NCBI RefSeq assembly: GCF_004135975.1
Contig: NZ_CP026538.1
Coordinates: 1,240,001 to 1,304,000, forward strand
Length of the DNA stretch: 64,000 bases
Direction: 5' to 3'
Source: Solidesulfovibrio carbinolicus
Lineage (GTDB): Bacteria; Desulfobacterota; Desulfovibrionia; Desulfovibrionales; Desulfovibrionaceae
Made by a program: the position numbers and the translations under genes. Of the stretch, positions 1 through 11,035 are shown piece by piece. The notes beneath the pieces are model-generated. The model searched no databases, was not told where the DNA came from, and saw only the letters and a list, made by a program, of their open reading frames with translations. Position 1 is the stretch's first letter. Each line of letters starts with the position of its first letter.

Positions 1-5
1 CGCCC

Positions 6-1739
<1,734 letters not shown>

Positions 1740-1863
1740 TGCCCGCGTTCCCACATGATGTCCGTCATGTTGGAACAACAAGCCCATAAAGCACGCTACG
1801 ACGTTTGTATTGGATTCCACGCGAGAAGTGCAATCGACGTCAGCCAGGTCTTCCGCCACAATA

Positions 1864-1897
1864 AAACGGCCGGGGCACTGCCATGCCCCGGCCGTTT
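1864..1897. terminator. Bidirectional intrinsic terminator
   Basis: A perfect 14-bp stem (AAACGGCCGGGGCA and its complement) encloses a 6-nt loop, with A residues on the left and T residues on the right. It lies between the convergent sensor kinase and cstA-type genes and can serve both. Confidence 0.85.
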
Positions 1898-1917
1898 CGT
1901 TTGCGGATGTCCAGAAG

Positions 1918-3729
1918 TTATTCGGGCACGACTTCGAGGACCGGATCGCCGTAGGGATCGACCACGGTCTTCTTGATATTCAAGAGTTCTATCCAGCGCC
2001 GCACCGTGCCGACGATGACCACGGCCATGAGGGCGACCACGATGATGGCCAGGGTGGCCAGCAGGTAGAGGCCCTTGGGAATGTAGTTGTTAAACACCTG
2101 CAGATAGCCGGCCCACATGGTGATGACCACCATGGACAGGCCCGGCACGGCCGTCATCCAGGCATAGCGCGCCTTGCCCATGCGGATGATCATGGTGGTG
2201 CCGATGAGTAGTCCCACCGCGGCCAGCAGCTGGTTGGACATGCCGAACAGCGGCCAGATGGTGGAGATGTCGCCGGTGTAGACGAGGTAGCCCCACATGA
2301 AGGTGAAGATGGCCGAGGTGGACAGGATGCCCGGCATCCAGTGCTTTTCCTGGAACTTGGGGATCACCTGGCCGATCATTTCCTGGAGGAAGAACCGGCC
2401 CACCCGGGTGCCCGTGTCCACGGCCGTGAGGATGAACACGGCCTCGAACATGATGGCGAAGTGGTACCAGTAGTCCATGAGGTGGTTCATGATGGGAATC
2501 GACGAGAAGATGTGGGCCATGCCCACGGCCAGGGACACCGCGCCGCCGGGGCGGCCGGTGATGTTCTCGCCTACGGCGGCGGAGAGCTGGGCCAGATCGA
2601 CGGTGGCCATGCCGAGCGTCGCGAACACCTCGGGCTTGGTGTTTATCGCGAAATAGTCGGCCGGCACCAGCACGCAGGCGGCGATAAGGGCCATGATGGC
2701 CACGAAGCCTTCCATGAGCATGGCCCCGAAGCCGACGAAGAGCAGGTTGTTCTCGTTATCGAGCATCTTGGGCGTGGTGCCGGTGCCGATGATGGCGTGG
2801 AAACCGGACAGCGCGCCGCAGGCGATGGTAATAAACAGGAACGGGAAGACCGCGCCCGGAATGATCGGGCCGCCGCCGCTGACGAACTTGGTGAGCGCCG
2901 GCATCTGCAGGTCGGGGCGGACGTAGAAGATGCCGATGGCCAGCATGGCGATGGTGCCGATCTTCAAATAGGTCGAAAGATAGTCGCGCGGGCATAGCAG
3001 CAGCCAGACCGGCAGCACCGAGGCTACGAAGCCGTAGATGGGGATGGTCAGCGCGATGGCCGGCCGGGGCATGTTGAACAGCGGTCCCCAGGTGGGGCTG
3101 GCGGCCACGTAGGGGCCGATGAGGATGGCGACAAAGAGCAGACCCACGCCGATGATGGAGGCCCCAAGCACGTCGCCGTCGCGCCACTTGTGGAGATAAA
3201 CGCCCATGATGAGCGCAATGGGGATGGTGGCGAAGACGGTGAACGTGCCCCAGGCGCTGTCGTGCATGGCGTTGACCACGGCAATCGACAGGCCGGCCAG
3301 GGTCAAAACGAGGATGAACAGCACGGCAAAACCGGCCACGGAGCCGGTGCCCTTGCCGATTTCCTGGGTAGCGATGTAGGCCAGGGACCGGCCCTTGTGG
3401 CGCACCGAGGCGAAAAGCACCACGGTGTCGTGGACGCAGCCGGCCATGACGCAGCCGACGAGGATCCACAGCGCGCCCGGCAGGTAGCCGAACTGGGCCG
3501 CGAGCACCGGCCCGAGCAGGGGGCCGGCCGCGGCGATGGCCGCGAAGTGGTGGCCGAAAAGGACGTACTTGTTGGTCTTTACGTAGTCATGTCCGTCCGC
3601 CATTTTGACCGCCGGGGTGAGCCGGTCGATCTTGGCTCCCAGCACCTTGCGGGTGAAAAACAACCCGTAGAAGCGGTAGCCGATGGCGAAGACGCACAGG
3701 GCGGCGAAGACCAGGGTCATGGCGTTCAT
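1918..3729 (-). CDS. cstA: CstA/BtsT-family transporter (carbon starvation protein A)
   Basis: This is a polytopic inner-membrane protein of 603 residues. The family motifs are at the N-terminus (GHHFAAIAAAGPLLGPVLA, CVMAGCVHDTVVLF, LAYIATQEIG), followed by many hydrophobic helices. CstA/BtsT proteins are proton-coupled importers of pyruvate or peptides. The start at 3729 is chosen because GGGAGG sits 5 nt upstream; the frame extends 35 codons further but that stretch looks like leader. It is the third gene of a minus-strand set after a LytR-type regulator and a LytS-type kinase, the arrangement by which E. coli BtsSR controls BtsT. The transported substrate here is inferred, with pyruvate the first guess. 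Confidence 0.9.
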   Translation of the reverse strand: MNAMTLVFAALCVFAIGYRFYGLFFTRKVLGAKIDRLTPAVKMADGHDYVKTNKYVLFGHHFAAIAAAGPLLGPVLAAQFGYLPGALWILVGCVMAGCVHDTVVLFASVRHKGRSLAYIATQEIGKGTGSVAGFAVLFILVLTLAGLSIAVVNAMHDSAWGTFTVFATIPIALIMGVYLHKWRDGDVLGASIIGVGLLFVAILIGPYVAASPTWGPLFNMPRPAIALTIPIYGFVASVLPVWLLLCPRDYLSTYLKIGTIAMLAIGIFYVRPDLQMPALTKFVSGGGPIIPGAVFPFLFITIACGALSGFHAIIGTGTTPKMLDNENNLLFVGFGAMLMEGFVAIMALIAACVLVPADYFAINTKPEVFATLGMATVDLAQLSAAVGENITGRPGGAVSLAVGMAHIFSSIPIMNHLMDYWYHFAIMFEAVFILTAVDTGTRVGRFFLQEMIGQVIPKFQEKHWMPGILSTSAIFTFMWGYLVYTGDISTIWPLFGMSNQLLAAVGLLIGTTMIIRMGKARYAWMTAVPGLSMVVITMWAGYLQVFNNYIPKGLYLLATLAIIVVALMAVVIVGTVRRWIELLNIKKTVVDPYGDPVLEVVPE

Positions 3730-3864
3730 GCCTGCCTCCCGTGTTTGGGCCGCCCGGGGATCGGGCGGGCCGTTGCCGATGTTCGGCCCCGAAATGACAT
3801 CCCGGGTCGGCGACAACAAGACGCCGCGCGCCAAAAGGCGATTGTCGGGGGCGAAAGGGCGGTT

Positions 3865-5712
3865 TTACGGGGCGGTTGACAGGTCGGCCGGGTTCGCGGG
3901 CCGGGACGGCGTCAGCCCGGCAGGCCCGGCAGGCTCGGCGGCGACTCCGGCGTTAAGGGCGTCCCGGCCGGGACGGACCGGGAAGGCCGGCGGCGCGGCC
4001 GGCGGGGCACGAAAAACGATGCGCGTGCCCTCGCCCGGAGCGCTTTCGATGCGCAGGGCGTAATCGTGGCCGAAAAGCTGCACCAGCCGTTGGTTGGTGT
4101 TGCGCGCGCCAACGCCTTCGGTGAGCGACCCGGCGGCGTCGGGCGAGAGGATGCGCGCGCGGGTCTCGGGCGACATCCCCAGGCCCTCGTCGGCCACTTC
4201 CACCCACAGATGGCCGTCCCGGCGACGGGCCGTCACCGTCACCCGGCCGCCTTCAGGGCGGCCTTGCAGGCCGTGGCGCACGCTGTTTTCCACCAGGGGC
4301 TGGATGAGGAGCGGCGGCAGCAGCCAATCCTCGCAACCGGGTTCGAGGTCGATTTCCGAGACAATGCGGTCGCCGAAGCGGGCCTGCTCAATGGCGAGAT
4401 AGGAGCGCACCTGCTCCATCTCCTCGGACAGGCGGATGAGCCCCCGGGAGCTGTCGAGGTTGCGGCGCATGTAGCGGGCCAGGTCAAGCAGCAGTTCCCG
4501 GGCCTGCCCCGGGGCGGTGCGGCAAAACGAGGCAATGGTGTTGAGGGAATTAAACAGGAAATGCGGGTTGATCTGGGCCTGGAGGCGGCTGATCTCGGCA
4601 TGGGCCAGGAGCTGGTTTTTGATGCCGATGTCTTCCAGTTCGAGCTGGGTGGAAAACAGATCGGCCAGACCCTTGGCCAGCTCGAACAGGGGCTGGTCCA
4701 GGGGGCGCGCTTTGGTCCCGTAGATTTTCAGGCAACCGCGTATGGCCGCGCCCTTGCGCAGGGGCACGATGATGGCCTCGCGCAGCGGACAGTCGGGCAG
4801 GGCGCAGCCGATGCTTTCCTGGTCGCGTAAAAAAAGGGCCGCGCCGGATTCGTAGGAGAGCCGCGTGGCCCGGGTGCGCCAGGGTTCACCGGCCAGATGG
4901 TGGTCCTGTCCGGCCCCGACATGGGCCAGGATGGTGCTGTCGCCGGTGATGGCCACGGCGGCCACGCCGGTTTCCTGGCGGATGATGGCGGCGGTGGCCT
5001 GGGCCGATTCCGGGGTCAGGCCGCCGCGTAGGTGGGGCACGGTCTGGCTGGCGATGGACAGGATGCGCCGGGCCTCGGTGGAGTCCTGGCGCTCGCGCAG
5101 GCTGCGCTGGAGCTTGAGTGCTCGGGTAAAAATGGCCGCGCCCATGGCGTTTATGACGATCATGGGCGCGCCGATGACCTTGACCAGCTCCAGGGCCTCG
5201 TCAAAGGGCCGCGACAGGGCCAGCACCAGCCCCATGTGGACGCTCTCGCCCACCAGCCCCAGGGCCATGGCCCAGCCCCAGTCCAGGGCCTGGCCCGGAT
5301 AACGCCGGGCGATAAGGCCAGCCGCAGCACCCTCCAGGAATGTCGCCAGGGCGCAGGGCAGGGCGCTGAACCCCCCCACGTCGATCAAATAGCGGTGGCC
5401 GCCGGCGATGAGCCCGGCTCCGATGCCGACCACCGGGCCGCCGAAAAGCCCGGCGGTGATGACGCCCATGGCCCGCAGGTTGGCGTAGGAGTGGAACACG
5501 GCGTTGCCGGTGTAGGTGCCAAGAATCCCGAAAACGCCAAACAGCACGGTGACGGCGGCCGTGGCCCAGGCCGGGCGTTTCTGTCCCAGGCCCATGCGCT
5601 CGAAGGGGGCCAGGGTCATGATGGCGAAGCCGCCGGCCAACAGCAGGCCGAAGCGCTGGGAGAGGTGGACAAAAAGCCCCGGGACTTCGGGCGTGAGGAT
5701 GTCGAGGTTCAT
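3865..5712 (-). CDS. LytS/BtsS-type membrane sensor histidine kinase
   Basis: The 615-residue protein starts with a 5TM-5TMR_LYT membrane module (about residues 15-190), has a GAF-like segment around 215-365, and then a His_kinase domain whose motif QINPHFLFNS puts the phosphoacceptor at about H384. An HATPase domain with PLVENSVRHGL follows. This is the LytS/YehU/YpdA architecture, known for sensing pyruvate in BtsS and YpdA. The gene begins 10 nt after its partner regulator and precedes the CstA-family transporter, so the three are probably one signalling and uptake unit. The last 40 residues are a proline- and alanine-rich tail with no recognisable function. Confidence 0.88.
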   Translation of the reverse strand: MNLDILTPEVPGLFVHLSQRFGLLLAGGFAIMTLAPFERMGLGQKRPAWATAAVTVLFGVFGILGTYTGNAVFHSYANLRAMGVITAGLFGGPVVGIGAGLIAGGHRYLIDVGGFSALPCALATFLEGAAAGLIARRYPGQALDWGWAMALGLVGESVHMGLVLALSRPFDEALELVKVIGAPMIVINAMGAAIFTRALKLQRSLRERQDSTEARRILSIASQTVPHLRGGLTPESAQATAAIIRQETGVAAVAITGDSTILAHVGAGQDHHLAGEPWRTRATRLSYESGAALFLRDQESIGCALPDCPLREAIIVPLRKGAAIRGCLKIYGTKARPLDQPLFELAKGLADLFSTQLELEDIGIKNQLLAHAEISRLQAQINPHFLFNSLNTIASFCRTAPGQARELLLDLARYMRRNLDSSRGLIRLSEEMEQVRSYLAIEQARFGDRIVSEIDLEPGCEDWLLPPLLIQPLVENSVRHGLQGRPEGGRVTVTARRRDGHLWVEVADEGLGMSPETRARILSPDAAGSLTEGVGARNTNQRLVQLFGHDYALRIESAPGEGTRIVFRAPPAAPPAFPVRPGRDALNAGVAAEPAGPAGLTPSRPANPADLSTAP

Positions 5713-5722
5713 GGGGCCTCCG

Positions 5723-6493
5723 TCACAGTCCCAGGCGTTCCTTGAAGTCGCGTACCCGGTTGCGGCTGACCGTCACTTCGGTGCGGGCCGGGTCGTTCAT
5801 GACCAGCAGGTATTTGCCGCCGACCCAGGGCGAGAGCTCGGCTATGCGCTCCAGGTTGACCAGCACGGCCCGGTTGGCCCGGAAAAAGGGCTGGCCGGCC
5901 AGCCGTTCCTCGGCCCGGGTCAGGGTGGGGAAGCCGTGGCAGGGGTAGCGGCCCTGGTCGGTGAGCGCGCCCACGTCGCGGTCGTCGGCCTCGATGAGCA
6001 CCACTTCGGCGGCGGGCAACAGCGCGATGCGGCCATGGCGCAGCACGGCCACCCGGGCCAGCCCTCCGCCGGCCCGGCCAAGGCCGGCCAGAAGCGACCC
6101 CAGGGCGTCGGTGAGGCCGGCCCGGCCCTGGGCCAGCCGGCGGCGCACCCGGTCCAGGCTCACGGCCAGGCGTTCGGCGGCCACGGGCTTTAGCAGATAA
6201 TCCACGGCGTTTTGCTCGAAGGCGGCCACGGCGTACTGGTCGAAGGCGGTGACGAAAACGAACAGCGGCACATGGGGCAGGCTGGCCGCCTCGGCCAGGA
6301 CGTCGAAGCCGTCGCGGCCGGGCATGCGGATGTCGAGGAAAACGAGATCGGGACGAGAGACGGCCATGGCGGCCAGGGCGGCCTCGGCCCCGTCGGCCTG
6401 GCTGGCCTCGACGTCGGGGTGTTCGCCCAGCAGATAGGCCAGCTCGTCGCGGGCCGGTTTTTCATCGTCAACGATAAGCGCGCGGATGCCCAT
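5723..6493 (-). CDS. LytR/AlgR-family response regulator (LytTR DNA-binding domain)
   Basis: The 256-residue protein has an N-terminal receiver (RALIVDDEKPARDE, acceptor Asp about residue 54 in FLDIRMPG) and a C-terminal LytTR domain (FFRANRAVLVNLERI, KYLLVMND, VTVSRNRVRDFK). It is the first gene of the set with the LytS-type kinase and the CstA-type transporter. By analogy with BtsR and YpdB, it should activate transcription of the transporter when the kinase senses its ligand. The start at 6493 opens directly onto the receiver; an ATG eight codons upstream is in frame but adds unconserved residues. Confidence 0.88.
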   Translation of the reverse strand: MGIRALIVDDEKPARDELAYLLGEHPDVEASQADGAEAALAAMAVSRPDLVFLDIRMPGRDGFDVLAEAASLPHVPLFVFVTAFDQYAVAAFEQNAVDYLLKPVAAERLAVSLDRVRRRLAQGRAGLTDALGSLLAGLGRAGGGLARVAVLRHGRIALLPAAEVVLIEADDRDVGALTDQGRYPCHGFPTLTRAEERLAGQPFFRANRAVLVNLERIAELSPWVGGKYLLVMNDPARTEVTVSRNRVRDFKERLGL

Positions 6494-6595
6494 GCCCGTA
6501 TTTAGCCCCGCCGCCATCCCCTGTCCAGCCAGCGCCGCGTCAGCCTCTGACTCCCCAGCCGACAGCGCCGAACCCCCTTTTCCCCGTTGGGGGGT

Positions 6596-6616
6596 CCGGG
6601 GGCCTCAGGCCCCCGG
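6596..6616. repeat. GC-rich perfect hairpin
   Basis: A 9-bp perfect inverted repeat (CCGGGGGCC / GGCCCCCGG) around a TCA loop lies between the LytR-type gene and the CDF gene. Its setting next to CCGCCGGAGGCCTC resembles repetitive intergenic hairpins common in Desulfovibrio. No T-run follows on either strand, so a terminator role is uncertain. Confidence 0.5.
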
Positions 6617-6645
6617 CCGCCGGAGGCCTCTTTCTCTTCACATAA

Positions 6646-7674
6646 CTAATCCCCCCGTACGGGGTCGCCGGTGTTGTCGGGCGACCATAGGGGTGTTTCG
6701 GTGCAGGCACTTTGGCGCAGTTCGCAGGGGTTGGCGTCGCAGACCGGGCAGCAGGGCGGGTCGCAGGGGTCGGCGTGGATCATGACGTCGGCGTCGGGGC
6801 CGAGGTGCGCCAAGAGGAGTTTTTCCATGGCGTCCACCTGTTCGTGGGCTTCGGCCAGGGTCATGTCGCGGGGCAGGATCAGGTGCAGGTCCACGTGGAC
6901 GGCACGGCCGGACTTGATGGCCCGCAGCCGGTGGATGTCGATCCAGGACGGGTGGCGGCGCTCCCGCAGCAGGTCGCAGATGCCGGCCAAAAGGGCCGGG
7001 TCGGATTCGTTCATGAAGCCGGCCACGGACTGGCGCACCAGGGCGATGCCGGTCCAGGCGATGTTGGCCCCGACCAGGCAGGCGACCAGCCCGTCGAGCC
7101 ACAGCCAGCCGGTGGCCCAGACAAGCCCCAGGCCCAGGAGCACGCCCACGGAGGTGTAGACGTCGGTGAGCACGTGGCGGCCGTCGGCTTCCAGGGTCAG
7201 CGACCCCGAGCGTTTGCCCTGGCGCAGGAGCTTGAGTCCCAGCCACAGGTTGACGCCGCTTGCCGCCGTCAAAAGCCCGATGCCCGCGCCCAGGCGCGGC
7301 AGGGGCTGGGGATTGGCGATCTTGTCGAAACATTCCCAAAAGATAGCCGCAGCAGCGAAGAGAATGAGCATCCCTTCGAACCAGGCGGCGTAGTATTCGA
7401 TGTTGCCGTGGCCGTAGGGATGGCGCGCGTCGGCCGGTTTGGCGGCCACGGAGACGCTTAAAACCGCGAAGGCGGCGGCCACCACGTTGATGATGGACTC
7501 CAGGGCGTCGGACAGGATGGCGGCGGAGTCGGTGAGTACGTAGGCCCACATCTTGACGGCCAGCAGGACCACGGCCACGGCCAGGGACAGCCGGGCTGCC
7601 CGCACCTCGGGCACGGCGGTTTTGGCGAAGAGTTGCATGGCGACTTTGTACGTATGGGGCGGCGTTCTGTCCAT
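6646..7674 (-). CDS. Cation diffusion facilitator (CDF) family metal exporter
   Basis: This 342-residue protein has an N-terminal bundle of about six membrane helices with CDF motifs (ILSDALESIINVV in helix 2, HPYGHGNIEYYAAW before helix 3) and a cytosolic C-terminal domain of the ZT-dimer type (VHVDLHLILP). CDF proteins export Zn, Fe, Co, Cd or Mn against protons. The C-terminus is unusual: a cysteine-rich stretch (DPCDPPCCPVC, then two more Cys) that could bind metal. The start at 7674 follows an AAGGAA motif; it is divergent from the prepilin peptidase gene 52 bp away. Which metal is exported cannot be told. Confidence 0.85.
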   Translation of the reverse strand: MDRTPPHTYKVAMQLFAKTAVPEVRAARLSLAVAVVLLAVKMWAYVLTDSAAILSDALESIINVVAAAFAVLSVSVAAKPADARHPYGHGNIEYYAAWFEGMLILFAAAAIFWECFDKIANPQPLPRLGAGIGLLTAASGVNLWLGLKLLRQGKRSGSLTLEADGRHVLTDVYTSVGVLLGLGLVWATGWLWLDGLVACLVGANIAWTGIALVRQSVAGFMNESDPALLAGICDLLRERRHPSWIDIHRLRAIKSGRAVHVDLHLILPRDMTLAEAHEQVDAMEKLLLAHLGPDADVMIHADPCDPPCCPVCDANPCELRQSACTETPLWSPDNTGDPVRGD

Positions 7675-7726
7675 GGCCGGCGGGCTTTTCCTTGACGTGG
7701 GGCGGCCGGGCGGACACAAAGGGCCG

Positions 7727-8518
7727 ATGACCGCCGCCATCGACATTGCCCTTTTCCCGTATGCGTTTCCGGCCGCCGCCGCCCTCTTGGGACTGGTGCT
7801 GGGGAGTTTTTATTCGGTGTGCGTCTCCCGGGGCATCCGCGAGACCTCCATCGTGTCGCCGCCGTCGCATTGCCCAGAGTGCGGGCATCGGCTGCGGCCT
7901 TGGGAGCTTGTGCCGGTGGTGAGCTATCTGCTGCTGCGGGGGCGCTGCGCGGCCTGCCGCAAACCCATTTCGCCGCTGTATCCGCTCATTGAACTGGCCT
8001 CGGCGGCCTGGGCGACGCTTTGCGCCCTGCATTTCGGGCCGAGCTGGTTTTTCCTGGGCTACCTCGCCCTGGGCGGGCTTTTCATCATCGCTTCGGGCAT
8101 CGATTTCGCGGTCTATCTGCTGCCCAATTATCTCACCTATCCGGCGGCCGTGCTCGGCCTCGCCCTGGGAGCCTTGGACCCGGCCATCGGGCCGGTCCTG
8201 GCCGGCGTCGGCGCGGCCCTGGGCTTTGGCGTTTTTTGGCTTTTGGCCGCCGCCTACCGCACGGCCAAGGGCGTGGACGGCCTGGGCGGGGGCGACGTCA
8301 AGCTCATGCTCTCTATCGGCGGGGCCGTAGGGGGCTTGGGGCTGCCCTATGCCGTGCTCATGGGCAGTCTGGCCGCCCTGGTTGCCAGCCCCTACTATGT
8401 CCTGGGCCGGGGCAAGGACCGGCAGATGCCCATTCCTTTCGGCCCGTTTTTGTGCCTGGGCGGCATGGCCCAGATGCTTTACGGCCAGGAGATTTTTGCG
8501 CTCTTGGCTGGCCGCTGA
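7727..8518 (+). CDS. pilD: Prepilin peptidase (A24 family, PilD-like)
   Basis: The 263-residue membrane aspartyl protease cleaves leader peptides of type IV pilins and type II secretion pseudopilins and methylates the new N-terminus. The N-terminal methylase-like domain carries the zinc-type cysteine pairs C49/C52 (CPEC) and C74/C77 (CAAC). The catalytic aspartates are in the membrane segment (SGIDFAVYLLPN) and in the GGGDVKLM motif. The start at 7727 follows AAAGGG; the frame upstream overlaps the divergent CDF gene and is not used. No pilin genes are nearby. Confidence 0.88.
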   Translation: MTAAIDIALFPYAFPAAAALLGLVLGSFYSVCVSRGIRETSIVSPPSHCPECGHRLRPWELVPVVSYLLLRGRCAACRKPISPLYPLIELASAAWATLCALHFGPSWFFLGYLALGGLFIIASGIDFAVYLLPNYLTYPAAVLGLALGALDPAIGPVLAGVGAALGFGVFWLLAAAYRTAKGVDGLGGGDVKLMLSIGGAVGGLGLPYAVLMGSLAALVASPYYVLGRGKDRQMPIPFGPFLCLGGMAQMLYGQEIFALLAGR

Positions 8519-8613
8519 CGGCAACGCCGGGCTTGGGCTGGCCTGGGGCCGATGCTTCGTGCTAGAGAACCGACAGGCCCACGGGCCGTACCGCCATCCC
8601 GACGGAGGACGCC

Positions 8614-8955
8614 ATGACGCGCCGTTTCGCCTGCCTTGCCGCCGCTGCGGTTTTGGGCCTGATGACGGCCTGCACGCCGGTGCAGGTCAAGCCCTATTCC
8701 GATTCCATGTTCTACGGTAATTGCATCATGCCCTTTGGGCCGGACCCCTGCGATTCGGACATGGAAATCTGCCAGACCTTCCAGGACGTGTTCAAGACGG
8801 ATTATCCCAACGTCGAGGCCTGCCGGGCGGCCTGCAACAAGATTTTCATCGACCAGAACAACAAATACCTGGGCCGCAACTGCTTCTACATGCTCGACCA
8901 CGGCGGCTCCCTGTGCGAACAGCAGTGCAACCGCCTGTACCCGAAGCAAAAATGA
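8614..8955 (+). CDS. Small cysteine-rich lipoprotein of unknown function
   Basis: The 113-residue protein has a lipoprotein signal peptide ending in the lipobox LMTAC (lipidated Cys about residue 20). The mature part contains eight or more cysteines (CDSDMEIC, CRAACNK, CFYMLD, CEQQCNRLY), which suggests disulfides in the periplasm. A GGAGG motif precedes the ATG. I do not recognise the family. It stands between pilD and the Mla-type operon with its own short leader. Confidence 0.75.
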   Translation: MTRRFACLAAAAVLGLMTACTPVQVKPYSDSMFYGNCIMPFGPDPCDSDMEICQTFQDVFKTDYPNVEACRAACNKIFIDQNNKYLGRNCFYMLDHGGSLCEQQCNRLYPKQK

Positions 8956-9061
8956 CGCTTGGCATTCGGGCCGGCCAGGGGCATGGTGTGCCCCGTCCGG
9001 CCCATGGCCGGGATAAACTCGTCACTTTCGGACCGCCCATGCGCCATACTCTTTTCCCGTC

Positions 9062-10216
9062 ATGACACGTCCGGCCGCTCCGCTCCGGGCCGACGCCCCG
9101 CGCCGCGACATCACCGCCGCGGCCGGCGTCGTGACCCTGACCTTTTCCGGTTCCTGGCGCATGGACCAGACCCTGCCCGACATTGAGGCGGTGCGTCAGG
9201 CCCTGGCCGCTTCTCCCGCGCCCCAAAAGCTCGTGCTTACCGGGGAGGGCGTGACCGGCTGGGACAGCCTGTTTCTCACCCAGTGCCGGGCGATCATCGC
9301 CCTGGCCCGGGAACGCGGGGTGGCCGTGGACGCCGGTTCCCTGCCCCCGGGCGTGGAGAGCCTGCTGGCCCTGGCCGCCAAGGTGCCCGAACGCCAGGGC
9401 GCGGCCCGCGCGGTCAAGCGTACGCCCTTTCTGGAGCGCATGGCCGACATGGGCTACGGCGCGGCGGAAGGGGTCAGAAATCTGCTTGATTTCACCGGCG
9501 ACGTGACCCTGGCCGCCTGGGCCCTGGTGACGGGACGGGCGGTGTTCCAGCGCTCCCAGCTGACGACGCTCATTTACCAGGCCAGCATCGACGCCCTGGG
9601 CATCGTGTCGCTTATAAGCTTCCTGGTCGGCCTCATCCTGGCCTTTGTCGGAGCCATCCAGCTGTCGCAGTTCGGGGCGCAGATCTACGTCTCCACCATC
9701 GTCGGCATCGCCATGGTGCGGGTCATGGGCGCGATCATGACCGGCATCATCATGGCCGGCCGCACTGGCGCGGCCTATGCCGCCGAACTGGGCACCATGC
9801 AGGTCAACGAGGAAATCGACGCCCTGCGCACGTTTGGCTTCTCGCCGACCCAGTTTCTCGTGTTGCCGCGCATGATCGCCCTGGTCCTCATGATGCCGCT
9901 TTTGTGCATCTACGCCGACATCATGGGCATCATGGGCGGCTTCGTGGTGGGCGTTTTTATGCTCAAGATCAACCCCATCCAGTACCTGACCCACACCTGG
10001 CAGTCGGTGCCCCTGGCCAACTTCTGGATAGGCCTCGTGCACAGCACGGTGTTCGGGGTGCTGGTGGCCATGGCCGGCTGCTACCGGGGGATGCGCTGCG
10101 GCCGCAGCGCCCTGGGCGTGGGCCAGGCCACCACGGCCGCCGTGGTCACGAGCATTTTGGCCATCGTCATCGCCACGGCCATCCTGACCGTGTGCTGCAA
10201 CATCATCGGCGTGTGA
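9062..10216 (+). CDS. mlaE: MlaE-family ABC transporter permease with N-terminal STAS-like domain
   Basis: This is the inner-membrane permease of an MCE-type lipid transporter. Residues 1-110 form a STAS-like domain (VTLTFSGSWRMDQ...), as in a MlaB protein fused to MlaE; the rest (about 150-384) is the MlaE permease with LIYQASIDALGIVSLISFLVG and the GRTGAAYAAELGTMQVNEE motif. It heads a four-gene operon with the ATPase, MCE protein and lipoprotein, which together move phospholipid between the outer and inner membranes. The direction of transport cannot be told from sequence. Confidence 0.9.
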   Translation: MTRPAAPLRADAPRRDITAAAGVVTLTFSGSWRMDQTLPDIEAVRQALAASPAPQKLVLTGEGVTGWDSLFLTQCRAIIALARERGVAVDAGSLPPGVESLLALAAKVPERQGAARAVKRTPFLERMADMGYGAAEGVRNLLDFTGDVTLAAWALVTGRAVFQRSQLTTLIYQASIDALGIVSLISFLVGLILAFVGAIQLSQFGAQIYVSTIVGIAMVRVMGAIMTGIIMAGRTGAAYAAELGTMQVNEEIDALRTFGFSPTQFLVLPRMIALVLMMPLLCIYADIMGIMGGFVVGVFMLKINPIQYLTHTWQSVPLANFWIGLVHSTVFGVLVAMAGCYRGMRCGRSALGVGQATTAAVVTSILAIVIATAILTVCCNIIGV

Positions 10217-10223
10217 GGCCCGC

Positions 10224-11033
10224 GTGAAGCCCGTTTACGACACCGCCGCCCAGGCGAGCGCCGCCGCAACGGACGATCCGGCCATCCGGGTCGAGGGCCT
10301 GACCATGGCCTACGGCGATTTCGTCATCATGCGCGACCTCAATTTCGTGGTCCAAAAGGGCGACATCTTCATCATCATGGGCGGCAGCGGCTGCGGCAAA
10401 TCGACCCTGCTGCGGGTGCTGGTGGGCCTTAAGGAACCGGCCGCGGGCAAGGTGTACTACCGCGAGGGAAGCCTGTGGGACGCGGCCCCGGCCACCCGGG
10501 CGGCCATTTCCCGACGCACCGGCATCCTTTACCAGTCCGGGGCGCTTTTCAGCTCCATGACTCTGGCCGAGAACATCGCCCTGCCGTTGTCGCAGTACAC
10601 GGCGCTTACCCGCAAGCAGATCCGCGAGGTCTGCTCGCTCAAGCTCGCCCTGGTGGGCCTGGCCGGCTTCGAGGACTTCTATCCCTCGGAAATCAGCGGC
10701 GGCATGTGTAAGCGGGCCGGGTTGGCCCGGGCCATGGCCCTGGACCCGGACATTCTGTTTTTCGACGAACCCTCGGCCGGGCTGGACCCGGTGAGCGCCC
10801 ATCTTTTGGACGAACTTATCTTGGAGCTGCGCGAGAGTCTCAAGGCCACCTTCGTGGTGGTCACCCACGAGCTGGCCAGCATTTTCGCCATCGGCAACAA
10901 CTCCGTCTATCTCGACGTGGAAACCCGGACCATGACCGCCAGCGGCGACCCCAAGGAACTGCTGGCCCACAGCCAAGACCCCCAGCTCCGCCGGTTTCTC
11001 ACCCGGGGCCAGGAACAGCAAAAGGACGACTGA
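10224..11033 (+). CDS. mlaF: MlaF-family ABC transporter ATP-binding protein
   Basis: The 269-residue ATPase energises the MlaE permease. It has a Walker A motif GGSGCGKST (about residue 54-62), a signature ISGGMCKRAGLARAMA, Walker B ILFFDEPSAGLDP and the H-loop VVVTHEL. The start is a GTG 7 nt after the mlaE stop, and the stop is 2 nt before the MCE gene, so the genes are translated as one unit. The C-terminal tail (YLDVETRTMTASGDPKELL) is as in Mla/Ttg2A proteins. Confidence 0.9.
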   Translation: MKPVYDTAAQASAAATDDPAIRVEGLTMAYGDFVIMRDLNFVVQKGDIFIIMGGSGCGKSTLLRVLVGLKEPAAGKVYYREGSLWDAAPATRAAISRRTGILYQSGALFSSMTLAENIALPLSQYTALTRKQIREVCSLKLALVGLAGFEDFYPSEISGGMCKRAGLARAMALDPDILFFDEPSAGLDPVSAHLLDELILELRESLKATFVVVTHELASIFAIGNNSVYLDVETRTMTASGDPKELLAHSQDPQLRRFLTRGQEQQKDD

Positions 11034-11035
11034 CC

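Noticed and set aside
6638-8524. A 628-codon minus-strand open frame
   Set aside because: It runs antisense through pilD and out of frame through the CDF gene, both of which have clear conserved motifs; long antisense frames are expected at this G+C.
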